DNA of 13,175 nucleotides, from contig CAYXPY010000045.1 in NCBI GenBank assembly GCA_964467345.1, positions 1-13,175 on the forward strand, written 5' to 3'. The position numbers and the translations under genes are program-made. Source of the stretch: SM1-50 sp964467345. GTDB lineage: Archaea; Thermoplasmatota; E2; DHVEG-1. Positions 1 through 7,727 of this stretch are shown here, in pieces; within the stretch, counting starts at the first letter, position 1, and each line of letters begins with the position of its first letter. The notes under the pieces are model-generated. The model made no database searches, was not told where the DNA came from, and worked only from the letters and a program-made list of their open reading frames with translations.

Positions 1-20
1 TATCAGAAAAAATAATACTT

Positions 21-46
21 CACTTCTTTTATTTTTATTTGAAGTG
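21..46. repeat. Short inverted repeat in gene-free left edge
   Basis: CACTTC at 21-26 is repeated inverted as GAAGTG at 41-46, around a 14-base T-rich loop. It lies between the left edge and the terminator of the minus-strand operon. It could be a weak hairpin terminator for a gene off the left edge, or chance in A+T-rich DNA. No coding region is supported in bases 1-125. Confidence 0.3.
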
Positions 47-80
47 GATACTATAACTCGTTTTGTTATCATGCAATAAA

Positions 81-111
81 AAGAAAAAAAAGATGAGCCA
101 AGTGATGGCTC
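81..111 (-). terminator. Hairpin plus T-run terminator of the acn-icd-aclBA operon
   Basis: Read on the minus strand, a perfect 6-bp stem (GAGCCA/TGGCTC, plus coordinates 95-100 and 106-111) closes a 5-base loop. It is followed by a T-run interrupted once (the A-rich stretch 81-91 on the plus strand). It starts 15 bases after the aclA stop codon, where the transcript should end. The form is that of an intrinsic terminator; oligo-T tracts alone can also terminate archaeal transcription. Confidence 0.75.
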
Positions 112-125
112 TGTTTTCATCAGGG

Positions 126-1967
126 TTATTTTTCCGGGAGCATGTACGCGATGTCATCCCACGGATGTCGGTACAAGCCTTGTTTCAGACGTTTCTGGTC
201 AAGATAATGACCAATAAGGCCGATGCTTCGACCAAGGACGAACAATCCGTTGAGTGCACCCATCTTGATGTAATCGTCAGCCTCTTGCTTGGTCAGCTCA
301 GAACGCAACAGGTCAACAAAGCAAATCCCGATGCATCCGTCCACGTTCAAGATCAGGTTATCTCGTTTCGAGGTGGTGATCTTCTCGACCTCACGGGCAT
401 AATCAAGCAGGGGTGTGCTTTTGAAATGTTTCTTGGCATAGGAGCTGATGATCGTCACCCGCATATCTGGGTTGTGGATGGATTTGATGAGATGGCCAAT
501 CCCTTGGATGTTGACTCCTTTGTTTTTCATATCGTCTACAAACTGCTGAGGCGTCTTTCCTGCATCATAGGCTTCGGAGAACATCTGTGCGGCGCCATCG
601 ATTGCACCACCGAATCGTGGTCCGATGGTGAGCATGCCTGAGACAAGAGAAGAGATCAGGTCTTTTCCCGCTCGGGTCGCGACAATCGTGTTATGCGCAC
701 CGGACACAGCGGGTCCGTGGTCTGCGGTGACCATGATTGCCATCTCGATAAACTTCGTTGCATAGTCTGGTAAGAGTCTCTTGAACCACAGGATGGACAG
801 TACTCCACCGATGCCGATGTCTTTTTTGAATACCTCAGAGATAGGCATGGTGCCGTAGAGAAGTTCTTCACCGCGATCATCAGAGATCGTCGAGATGAAG
901 CTAGCTGGTTTGCGGATGAGTTTGGCTTTTACTGCTGCGTTGTAATCCATTGGCATTTTGACTGCGGGTGGTTCAGGTCGCGGGACGATGATCTTCTTTT
1001 TCACCAGGTTCTTGTACACCAGGGCGATCTTCTCCCCATAGTCATCAAAGGAGTCAGGGACAACAGCACCCGCTGCTTTGAGCGCAGCGTTCTTTGCATC
1101 AGCTGTCTCTGATTCAGACCCTGCTTTTGCACCAGCATGACCAAACTGCACCTCGGTTTTGAATGCTTTGGAGCAGGTCCCGGTGACCCACATTACTAGT
1201 GGTTTTGTGATCAGTTTTTTCTTGAGAGCATCAACGATGGTGTATTCATCTGATCCTCCGACTTCACCAAGGCAGACGAGCATCTTGATTTCTGGGTTTT
1301 TCTCATAGCGAAGGAGATGATCCAGTAAGATGGTCCCTGGGTAGCGGTCACCGCCGATGGCAATTCCTTCATAGAGCCCGTCCGTGTTCTGAGAAACGAT
1401 ATTGTAGGCCTCGTTGCTTAGCCCCCCTGATTTTGAGACAAAACCAACAGAACCAGGTCGATGGAGTTTGGAGTCCATGATGTTCTCGATTGTACCACCC
1501 GTGTTACCAATCTTGAAGGCGCCAGGGACGATACCACCGACAGTTGCTGGACCAATGATGACTTTATTGAGCTGCTTTGCTTTGGCAATCAACTCCCGCA
1601 TCCGTCGCTCGGGGACTCCTTCGGCGATGATAACAACGGTTCGTATCTGTGGTATCGCGAAAGCCTCCTCTGTCGAAGCGGCAGCGGAACGGAACGAGGC
1701 GAAGTTGATCATCACATCAACGTTCTTATGTCTATTTGATGCGTTCTTCAGTGATTTATAGACGGGGACAAGGATCTCCTTTGGCCCGAAGAAGAACTTC
1801 TGGAAACCATCGTTGCCTGTCGGGTTGACGATTGCGGCAACGGAAGGAGTCTTCCGTCCTGCGACATAGTCGAAATCAAGCATCCGCTGCACCGCGTTGG
1901 TCTGCATGTTGTAGATAAACGCCTGGGTGTTTGTATCAAATAGGATATAATCCTTCTTAACTGCCAT
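126..1967 (-). CDS. aclA: ATP-citrate lyase, catalytic (citryl-CoA lyase) subunit
   Basis: With AclB this makes ATP-citrate lyase, which converts citrate, CoA and ATP to acetyl-CoA, oxaloacetate, ADP and phosphate in the cytoplasm. The 613 residues match the C-terminal two thirds of animal ACLY and bacterial AclA (about 610 residues). In order there is a CoA-binding Rossmann region (about 1-130), a CoA-ligase domain, and a citrate-synthase-like domain (about 340-613). The phosphohistidine motif FGHAGA places His277 as the phosphorylated residue. VTADHGPAVSGAHN and the C-terminal GLYRHPWDD are also hallmarks. The citrate-synthase-domain histidine lies in GIGHLIKS (His492); the next residue is Leu493, where animal ACLY has Arg as I recall it. 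The ATG has an excellent SD (AAAGGAGGT, 8 bases upstream) inside the end of aclB, 2 bases from its stop, so translation is probably coupled. It is last in the operon and ends 15 bases before a terminator. Assignment is very secure; physiological direction is not. Confidence 0.97.
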   Translation of the reverse strand: MAVKKDYILFDTNTQAFIYNMQTNAVQRMLDFDYVAGRKTPSVAAIVNPTGNDGFQKFFFGPKEILVPVYKSLKNASNRHKNVDVMINFASFRSAAASTEEAFAIPQIRTVVIIAEGVPERRMRELIAKAKQLNKVIIGPATVGGIVPGAFKIGNTGGTIENIMDSKLHRPGSVGFVSKSGGLSNEAYNIVSQNTDGLYEGIAIGGDRYPGTILLDHLLRYEKNPEIKMLVCLGEVGGSDEYTIVDALKKKLITKPLVMWVTGTCSKAFKTEVQFGHAGAKAGSESETADAKNAALKAAGAVVPDSFDDYGEKIALVYKNLVKKKIIVPRPEPPAVKMPMDYNAAVKAKLIRKPASFISTISDDRGEELLYGTMPISEVFKKDIGIGGVLSILWFKRLLPDYATKFIEMAIMVTADHGPAVSGAHNTIVATRAGKDLISSLVSGMLTIGPRFGGAIDGAAQMFSEAYDAGKTPQQFVDDMKNKGVNIQGIGHLIKSIHNPDMRVTIISSYAKKHFKSTPLLDYAREVEKITTSKRDNLILNVDGCIGICFVDLLRSELTKQEADDYIKMGALNGLFVLGRSIGLIGHYLDQKRLKQGLYRHPWDDIAYMLPEK

Positions 1968-1969
1968 GA

Positions 1970-3247
1970 TTATTTACCTCCTTTGAGTGCCATACTGACA
2001 ATCTTGGTCATATGCGTCTCCGGTCCGTACACCTCGATGGGGACGCCGAGTTGTTCACCAAGCTCTCGCATAATCCGCAGACCTTCCTTGTAGTTGGGTC
2101 CACCTCTTCGAACGTAGATTTTGACTTTGTTCTCCTGGAGTCTCTGTTTGTACTCTTTCAACGCCCGTACGATGCCTTTGAAGGTGTTGGCGACATCAGT
2201 GAAGTTGGCAATTCCTCCACCGATGAGAAGGAATTTACCTTTGGGATTCTTCTTCCGAGTCATGAGATCCAGGATTGTTTTCGCATACAGGTAGGTGAAC
2301 TCCTCGTTGGGATCACCAGAGTACTCACCGTAGTTTGCCATCTCGCTCATATACCCAAGGTCTGTGATGGTATCAGCAAAGATGACGGAAGCGCCACCGC
2401 CAGCAACCATGGTCCAGACCCGTCCTTCCGGGTTGAGCACCGTGAGTTTCAAGGATGCCCCTGTCTTTGAGTCCAGTTCCTCTATGTAGGCCTCTTCTTT
2501 TGAAAGCATCCTGCCGAATGGTGAGGGAAACTCAATGCCACCCCATTTCTTCCCGCTGACAAACTCAGCGGTGTCATCGAGTTTTGCGGCAAGATCAAGG
2601 GGGACGATACGGTCTTTTACGACGACGAAAGGGTTAATCTCAAGGTAGGTGTAGTTGAGGTCGGCGTAGAATTTGAACATCCCTTCGATGAAACCAGCGA
2701 TTAACGCTTGTCGTTGCTTGGGGACGTTCCCCAGCAGTGTTTTTTGGATCTCAGCAGCGGTTGGGTAGGTGCCGATGGGGATAGTCATGCGGACAGCTTT
2801 GGCGTCGATATCCCCGACGTTGATGCCGCCTTGATGATGGAAGAGGATCTGGTCACCCTCCCGTTGTGAGAGGATCGCCAGGTAATATTCGTCGTTTTCG
2901 TCATGTGGGACGAAGGCTTCGACGATGAAATGATTAAGGATCCCGGTCACGGTGCCGACGGTGACTGGTTTGCTCATGCGTTCTTTGATCCATTTCTCTG
3001 CATCCTTCCAGTCTGCGTTGAGCAGCAACAGTTTGCTTTTTCCTCGTCGTTTGATGAGCTGATCTGGTTTGACGACGAGTTTTTCTTTTGTCAGCCATTT
3101 ATAGGTCGAAGGCAGTTTCTTCAAATCGGTGTCTGGTCCGACCGTAATAAATTTCTCCTCAATAGTGTATTTTCCATCGGTGTATTGCTTAAGCAGACGT
3201 GCCATCATGCGTTTGCCGTCTGCTTCCCGGATTGCTTTCTGTGCCAT
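1970..3247 (-). CDS. aclB: ATP-citrate lyase, ATP-grasp / citrate-binding subunit
   Basis: This subunit activates citrate: it binds ATP and citrate and phosphorylates the histidine of AclA. Its 425 residues match the N-terminal part of animal ACLY, a little longer than Chlorobium-type AclB (about 400). The ATP-grasp fold spans about 1-245, with VVKPDQLIKRRG (58-69), REGD (129-132), the Mg/ATP site YLEINP (201-206) and PLDLAAK (216-222). The C-terminal citrate-binding domain (about 250-425) has GEYSG (307-311), GGGIANFT (343-350; Asn348 and Thr350 match citrate contacts in human ACLY as I recall them) and VRRGGPN with Arg380/381. The ATG has AGGAGG 7 bases upstream and lies 17 bases after icd. 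The last codons before the stop (Lys-Gly-Gly-Lys) also encode the SD of aclA, which favours equal output of the two subunits. Confusion with the related succinyl-CoA synthetase beta subunit is excluded by the ACL-specific citrate domain and the partner gene. Confidence 0.97.
   Translation of the reverse strand: MAQKAIREADGKRMMARLLKQYTDGKYTIEEKFITVGPDTDLKKLPSTYKWLTKEKLVVKPDQLIKRRGKSKLLLLNADWKDAEKWIKERMSKPVTVGTVTGILNHFIVEAFVPHDENDEYYLAILSQREGDQILFHHQGGINVGDIDAKAVRMTIPIGTYPTAAEIQKTLLGNVPKQRQALIAGFIEGMFKFYADLNYTYLEINPFVVVKDRIVPLDLAAKLDDTAEFVSGKKWGGIEFPSPFGRMLSKEEAYIEELDSKTGASLKLTVLNPEGRVWTMVAGGGASVIFADTITDLGYMSEMANYGEYSGDPNEEFTYLYAKTILDLMTRKKNPKGKFLLIGGGIANFTDVANTFKGIVRALKEYKQRLQENKVKIYVRRGGPNYKEGLRIMRELGEQLGVPIEVYGPETHMTKIVSMALKGGK
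1976..1984 (-). promoter_or_regulatory. Ribosome binding site of aclA inside the aclB coding end
   Basis: On the minus strand AAAGGAGGT sits 8 bases before the aclA ATG. It is also read as the final Lys-Gly-Gly codons of aclB. This fixes the aclA start and implies translational coupling of the two subunits. Confidence 0.8.
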
Positions 3248-3264
3248 GCTTCATCCTCCTTTTT

Positions 3265-4500
3265 TTACATCAACTTCATGAGATGCTCGTGGATTGCATC
3301 GATGAACTCTTCGGTATAGACTTGTTTGTTTTTCGGATTGGGGACTGCGACTTTGAGGAGATCCCCGGTCATGATACCGTTTTCGATGGTCTGCAGAGAT
3401 GCTTTCTCAAGCTTGTGCGCAAAATCGACGACGTCAGGGGTGTTGTCTAGTTCCCCGCGTTTTCTGAGAGCACCGGTCCAGGCGAAGATAAGTGCCATGG
3501 GGTTCGAGCTGGTTTTCTCCCCTTTCAGATATTTATAATAGTGTTTTTGGACCGTGCCGTGTGCCGCCTCATATTCAAAGAACCCGTCTGGTGAGACAAG
3601 AACAGAGGTCATCATCGCTAGGCTTCCGTACGCGGAGCCAAGCATATCGGACATGACGTCGCCGTCGTAGTTCTTACACGCCCAGAGCATACCGCCGTCG
3701 GATTTCATGATACGGGCGACCGCGTCATCGATGAGGGTGAAGAAGTATTCGATGCCTGCTGCTTCGAATTTGTCTTTCCAGTGTTTCTCGTATTCCTCAT
3801 GGAAGATCTGGCGGAATCGTGCATCATAGGTTTTCGAGATGGTATCTTTGGTCGCAAACCAGAGTGGGACTTTTTGGTCAAGTGCGTAGGTAAAACAGGC
3901 TTTTGCAAAACTGCTGATGGATTTATCGGTGTTATGGATTCCCTGGAGGATCCCTGGTCCTTTGAACTCCTGGATGGTGAGTCGAATAGGTTGTCCACCG
4001 TCATGGGGCGTGTAGAGGAGTTCACCTTTGCCGGGCCCAGGTACGCGGATCTCCTGGTTTTTATAGACATCCCCATAGGCGTGTCTTCCGATGTGTATCG
4101 GTTTGGTCCAGTTGCGCACCCCCGGTGGGATGTTCTTTGCAAGTATCGGACTGCGGAAGACGGTCCCATCAAGGGCTGCTCGGATGGTCCCGTTGGGACT
4201 TGGCCATTCCTTTTTGAGGTTGTATTCTTTGATGCGGTCCTTGTTGGGGGTGATGGTTGCGCATTTCACACCCACACCATGTTTCTTTATCGCATCGGCT
4301 GCATCACGGGTGATTTGATCATCGGTCTCGTCTCGTTTTTTCAACCCGAGATCATAGTATTCAAGGTTCATGTCCAGAAACGGGAAGAGTAGTTTTTCTT
4401 TGACCATCGCCCACATGACTCTGGTCATTTCGTCCCCGTCGATTTCCACTAATGTGCTTTTTACCTTGATCTTGTTGGTTGGTGTTTTTGTTTTTTTCAT
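3265..4500 (-). CDS. icd: NADP-type isocitrate dehydrogenase (eukaryote-like class)
   Basis: Interconverts isocitrate and 2-oxoglutarate plus CO2 with NADP(H), in the cytoplasm, probably as a homodimer. The 411 residues align throughout with human-type IDH1/IDH2 and bacterial enzymes of the same subfamily, rather than with E. coli-type Icd. Visible motifs are DGDEMTR near 21-27, VGVKCATITP, SPNGTIR, GRHAYGD with substrate Arg139 (the IDH1 Arg132 position), the LIDD metal/substrate motif, and CKNYDGDV. The coenzyme loop reads HGTVQKH: Lys319-His320 stand where human IDH1 has Arg314-His315 (from memory). A basic residue plus His still predicts NADP over NAD. The ATG has AGGAGG 10 bases upstream and is 20 bases after acn; aclB follows after 17 bases. 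Position between aconitase and ATP-citrate lyase genes suggests these steps are induced together. In the reductive direction the enzyme would carboxylate 2-oxoglutarate. Confidence 0.96.
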   Translation of the reverse strand: MKKTKTPTNKIKVKSTLVEIDGDEMTRVMWAMVKEKLLFPFLDMNLEYYDLGLKKRDETDDQITRDAADAIKKHGVGVKCATITPNKDRIKEYNLKKEWPSPNGTIRAALDGTVFRSPILAKNIPPGVRNWTKPIHIGRHAYGDVYKNQEIRVPGPGKGELLYTPHDGGQPIRLTIQEFKGPGILQGIHNTDKSISSFAKACFTYALDQKVPLWFATKDTISKTYDARFRQIFHEEYEKHWKDKFEAAGIEYFFTLIDDAVARIMKSDGGMLWACKNYDGDVMSDMLGSAYGSLAMMTSVLVSPDGFFEYEAAHGTVQKHYYKYLKGEKTSSNPMALIFAWTGALRKRGELDNTPDVVDFAHKLEKASLQTIENGIMTGDLLKVAVPNPKNKQVYTEEFIDAIHEHLMKLM

Positions 4501-4520
4501 GTCTGTGATTCCTCCTATCT

Positions 4521-6461
4521 TTATTTTGTATAGTTCAGTGATCCTCCCGCAAGGATGATCTGTCTGTCACGTTCTGAGAGTTCAAAGGCCACCTGGAATT
4601 CCTTGTTTTTCGTTGTGTTTTTCACGTTCAGGGTGGTTTCTTTCCCAGAAAGGATTGTGCGTACCTCTGCGATCTCAAGGCGATCTCCTTGGTCGATCTT
4701 TTGGTAGTCATCCTTGTTGACAAATATGAGGGGAAGGATACCGAAGTTGATCAGATTTGCTTTATGGATCCGCTCCATGCTTTTGGCAATCACTGCTTTG
4801 ACGCCCATGTACATCGGGCAGAGGGCGGCATGCTCCCGGGAGGAGCCTTGTCCGTAGCTGACACCAGCGATGATGATGTTATACAGACCGTTTTCCTTTA
4901 TTTTCTTGGCTCGTTCGTAGAACGTAGGATCGATGACTTCGAAGAGGAACTCGGAGTATTTTGGCACGTTTGAGCGGTATTTCATTTTGGCTCCAGCTGG
5001 AATGATGTGGTCTGTTGTTATCTCATCGCCGACTTTGATGGTGACTTGCGCGTTCAGTGACCTCGGCAGGGGGATGTTCTTTGGTGGTTCGCCGATGTTT
5101 GGTCCACGTCGGATCTTGACCTCCGAAGGGTCATCGGGTGGCATGAGAAACATGCTGTCATCGACGTAGAATTTTTTTGGCATCGTGATTTTTGGGTAGG
5201 ATATACCGATTTTTTCCAAATCACGGGGGTCAGTGAATTTCCCGGTGATGACTGCGGCGGCTGCGGTCTCTGGGCTGACGAGGTAGACTTGTGCGTCCTT
5301 TGTTCCTGATCTGCCCAGGAAGTTTCTGTTGCTGGTGCGCAGGGAGATGGCCCCTGATTTTGGTGATTGGCTGTTGCCGATGCAAAAACCGCAGGCTGAT
5401 TCGGCGATGCGTGCGCCTGCTGCGATAAGGTTGGTTAATCCTCCGTCACGGGTGATGTTTTCAAGGACTTGTTTGGAGCCGGGGGCGACGACAAAACTGA
5501 CGTTGGGATGTACTGTTTTGTCTTTGAGGATGGATGCAACCGTCATCATGTCAGTGTACGAGGAGTTCGTGCAGCTTCCGATGCAGACCTGGTCGACTTC
5601 CAGGCCTTCGAGGTCCCGGATTTTCTTGATGTTCCCGGGGCTGTGCGGTGTTGCGGCAAGTGGTTCAAGCTCGCCAAGGTTGATGTCGACGATCTTGTCG
5701 TAGACTGCGTCTGGGTCTGCTTTGAGTTCGACCCAGTCTTTTTCTCGTCCTTGTGCTTTGAGGAATTGTTTGGTGATCTCATCACTGGGGAACACGGAGG
5801 TGGTCACACCGCATTCCGCACCCATGTTGGTGATCGTGGCTCGGTCGGGGACGGAGAGTGTTTTCACACCATCCCCACTGTATTCAAAGACACAGCCGAC
5901 GTTTCCTTTCGTGGAGAATATCTCAAGGACTTTGAGGATGACGTCTTTTGCGGCGACCCAGGGTCTGAGTTTTCCGGTGAGGTTGATTTTGATGATTTTT
6001 GGGTAGGTGAGGTAGAAGGGTCCACCAGCCATGGCGACAGCGACGTCAAGACCACCGGCGCCGATGGCGATCATCCCGATGCCGCCTCCGGTCGGGGTGT
6101 GTGAGTCTGAACCTAAGAGTGTTTTTCCTGGTTTTCCGAATCGTTCGAGATGGACCTGGTGGCAGATGCCGTTGCCTGCTCGTGAGTAGACGATGCCGTA
6201 TTTTGCTGCGACGGTTTGGAGGTAGCGGTGGTCGTCTGCATTTTCAAATCCGATCTGGACGGTGTTGTGGTCGACGTAGCTTACGGAGAGTTCTGTTTTT
6301 ACTTTTGGGACGTTCATTGCTTCGAACTGCAGGTACGCCATGGTCCCGGTTGCGTCCTGGGTGAGTGTCTGGTCGATTCTGATGCCTATTTCTTTTCCTT
6401 TTTCTGGTTTGCCTTCGATGATGTGAGTAGAGAGTATTTTTTCTGTGATGGTCTTTCCCAT
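4521..6461 (-). CDS. acn: Aconitate hydratase, short (Aquifex-like) type
   Basis: Isomerises citrate and isocitrate through cis-aconitate using a [4Fe-4S] cluster, in the cytoplasm. The 646 residues carry all family hallmarks. Substrate loops DSHTPTGGGIG and AMAGGPF lie in the N-terminal half. Cluster cysteines are Cys297 in IGSCTNSS and Cys357/Cys360 in ACGFCIG. The swivel domain (about 470-640) carries TDHIIPAG and YGQGSSREHAAL with Ser540/Ser541 and Arg542. It is much shorter than the roughly 890-residue AcnA form and resembles the 640-660-residue subfamily known from Aquifex-type bacteria. Isopropylmalate or homoaconitate isomerase is less likely, because those usually have separate large and small subunits and this gene sits with IDH and citrate lyase. 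It is the first gene of the operon. The ATG has AGAGGT 6 bases upstream, weaker than the AGGAGG sites of the downstream genes. The promoter should lie in the divergent region to its right. Confidence 0.95.
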   Translation of the reverse strand: MGKTITEKILSTHIIEGKPEKGKEIGIRIDQTLTQDATGTMAYLQFEAMNVPKVKTELSVSYVDHNTVQIGFENADDHRYLQTVAAKYGIVYSRAGNGICHQVHLERFGKPGKTLLGSDSHTPTGGGIGMIAIGAGGLDVAVAMAGGPFYLTYPKIIKINLTGKLRPWVAAKDVILKVLEIFSTKGNVGCVFEYSGDGVKTLSVPDRATITNMGAECGVTTSVFPSDEITKQFLKAQGREKDWVELKADPDAVYDKIVDINLGELEPLAATPHSPGNIKKIRDLEGLEVDQVCIGSCTNSSYTDMMTVASILKDKTVHPNVSFVVAPGSKQVLENITRDGGLTNLIAAGARIAESACGFCIGNSQSPKSGAISLRTSNRNFLGRSGTKDAQVYLVSPETAAAAVITGKFTDPRDLEKIGISYPKITMPKKFYVDDSMFLMPPDDPSEVKIRRGPNIGEPPKNIPLPRSLNAQVTIKVGDEITTDHIIPAGAKMKYRSNVPKYSEFLFEVIDPTFYERAKKIKENGLYNIIIAGVSYGQGSSREHAALCPMYMGVKAVIAKSMERIHKANLINFGILPLIFVNKDDYQKIDQGDRLEIAEVRTILSGKETTLNVKNTTKNKEFQVAFELSERDRQIILAGGSLNYTK

Positions 6462-6644
6462 ATTCTAACCTCTGCTGGTACCTAGTGGTGCGGAAAGAAG
6501 AGGAGATTTAAGAATCTTTCTATGTCTATTTACCCGTATGGACGATTCAAAGCCAAAAAAATAGCATATTACGAATATTTTTATAAATATTTGCACTTTT
6601 TACTAAAATATTAAAATAATTTCAGTAACATGAGATAATTATTT
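6462..6644. promoter_or_regulatory. Divergent promoter/operator region between acn and the regulator
   Basis: This 183-base gap separates two divergent units. Its right half is very A+T-rich. At 6574-6591 AATATTT and AAATATT flank a 4-base spacer. The left arm also pairs with ATATT at 6566-6570 across 3 bases, giving three overlapping half-sites. TTTATAAATA (6580-6589) inside the palindrome resembles an archaeal TATA box and reads similarly on both strands. A second A+T-rich element (about 6611-6620, TTAAAATAAT) lies about 25-34 bases before the regulator ATG, which has no SD, so a leaderless transcript is possible. For acn, a minus-strand CTTAAAT-like element near 6506-6513 could give a start near 6484 and a short leader with the SD. 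The exact promoter choices are inference; the inverted repeats are directly visible. Confidence 0.55.
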
Positions 6645-7724
6645 ATGGGTGTTCCCCTTTCCCAGACTGTGAACCAAACCATCCGCTCCAAGAACGAAAA
6701 GAAAGTGTTCCACGGCATATGCGCCTATCCAACCGTCACAGACAGCCAACTCGCAAACCTCCTAGAAATGAAACTCTCCACCCTCACCTCCATCAAACGA
6801 CGACTCGCCGCACAAGGATACTACCGCAGCATCATGTTTCCCCTCCTCAACCGACTCGGCTGCGAACTGCTTGCAGTCATGTATATGCACTTCAACCCGG
6901 TCATCCCACTCAAACAACGGATGGAGACAACTAAACGAACCATCGAAGTCTTCGACGAACTCTTCTTCTCAGTCGGAGAACAAGAAAAAGGATTCTCCAT
7001 AAGCCTCTCACAGAACTACACCAACATCGGACGCATCAACGACATCCGCACAGAGACCTTCGGACGACTCGGGCTGCTTGAAAAAGAATACCCCCATGAG
7101 GTGATCTTCCCCTTCGAAACAAGCCAGATGCATAAGTTCTTCGATTTCTCTTCATTCCTCCAGAATCTCTTCGAACTTGATGCAACACCAAAGACGAACC
7201 CCTCTACGAACCTCTTCCGCAACACCACCACCGTTGACCTCACAGAAAAAGAAAAAAAGGTCTACAATGCCCTGGTCGCATACCCGACAGCAACGACACA
7301 ACAAATAGGCGAACAGGTCAATCTCTCTCGACACACGATCGCCCGGATGAAAAAACAATTCCTCGCCCAAGGACTCCTGCAACTTCTAATCCTCCCTAAT
7401 CTTAAGACCATTGGTGTGGAGATCCTTACCTTCTATCACATCCGATTCAACCCAAGCAAAACACCAAGCCCTCAAGACCTAGCCTGCCTGGACTCCCCGT
7501 CAACGATTTTTTTCGCAAGCAGGAAATTCGAAGCAGTCCTGCTCTCCGCCTATCAGACCTATCAACACTATAAAGAAGACCAGATGAACAAAATCACGTT
7601 CTTAAAAGAAAATAATTTATTCTCCCACCCACCCTTCATCAGTACGTATATTCTAGACCGAATGGAGATAATCAAAGACTTTGATTTACCACCACTCGTC
7701 AACAGAATTTTAAGGAGCGGTTGA
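6645..7724 (+). CDS. Transcriptional regulator made of two similar winged-helix halves
   Basis: A 359-residue cytoplasmic protein formed by an internal duplication. The first half begins near residue 17 with EKKVFHGICAYPTVT and the second near 203 with EKKVYNALVAYPTAT. Each continues into a helix-turn-helix (LANLLEMKLSTLTSIKRRL; IGEQVNLSRHTIARMKKQF), then a 'GxxxxLxxPxLxxxGxExL' strand region ending in H/RFNP. The similarity goes on more weakly through the rest of each half, so a whole unit (DNA-binding plus effector or dimerisation part) was duplicated. I do not recognise a named family; the arrangement resembles archaeal Lrp/AsnC-like or MarR-like two-unit regulators. The ATG at 6645 follows A+T-rich DNA with no SD. 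It is divergent from the acn-icd-aclBA operon and 3 bases upstream of the next reading frame before acs, so control of both arms and of itself is likely, by inference. No transmembrane segment is seen. Confidence 0.85.
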   Translation: MGVPLSQTVNQTIRSKNEKKVFHGICAYPTVTDSQLANLLEMKLSTLTSIKRRLAAQGYYRSIMFPLLNRLGCELLAVMYMHFNPVIPLKQRMETTKRTIEVFDELFFSVGEQEKGFSISLSQNYTNIGRINDIRTETFGRLGLLEKEYPHEVIFPFETSQMHKFFDFSSFLQNLFELDATPKTNPSTNLFRNTTTVDLTEKEKKVYNALVAYPTATTQQIGEQVNLSRHTIARMKKQFLAQGLLQLLILPNLKTIGVEILTFYHIRFNPSKTPSPQDLACLDSPSTIFFASRKFEAVLLSAYQTYQHYKEDQMNKITFLKENNLFSHPPFISTYILDRMEIIKDFDLPPLVNRILRSG

Positions 7725-7727
7725 GAC

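Noticed and set aside
63..641. 192-codon plus-strand frame opposite the aclA 3' end
   Set aside because: It is antisense to strongly conserved aclA sequence, runs through its terminator and has no family resemblance; a shadow frame.
3781..4392. 203-codon plus-strand frame opposite isocitrate dehydrogenase
   Set aside because: Antisense to a full-length conserved enzyme; no SD, no recognisable domain.
5469..6104. 211-codon plus-strand frame opposite aconitase
   Set aside because: Antisense to conserved aconitase with composition expected from the opposite strand; no support as a gene.
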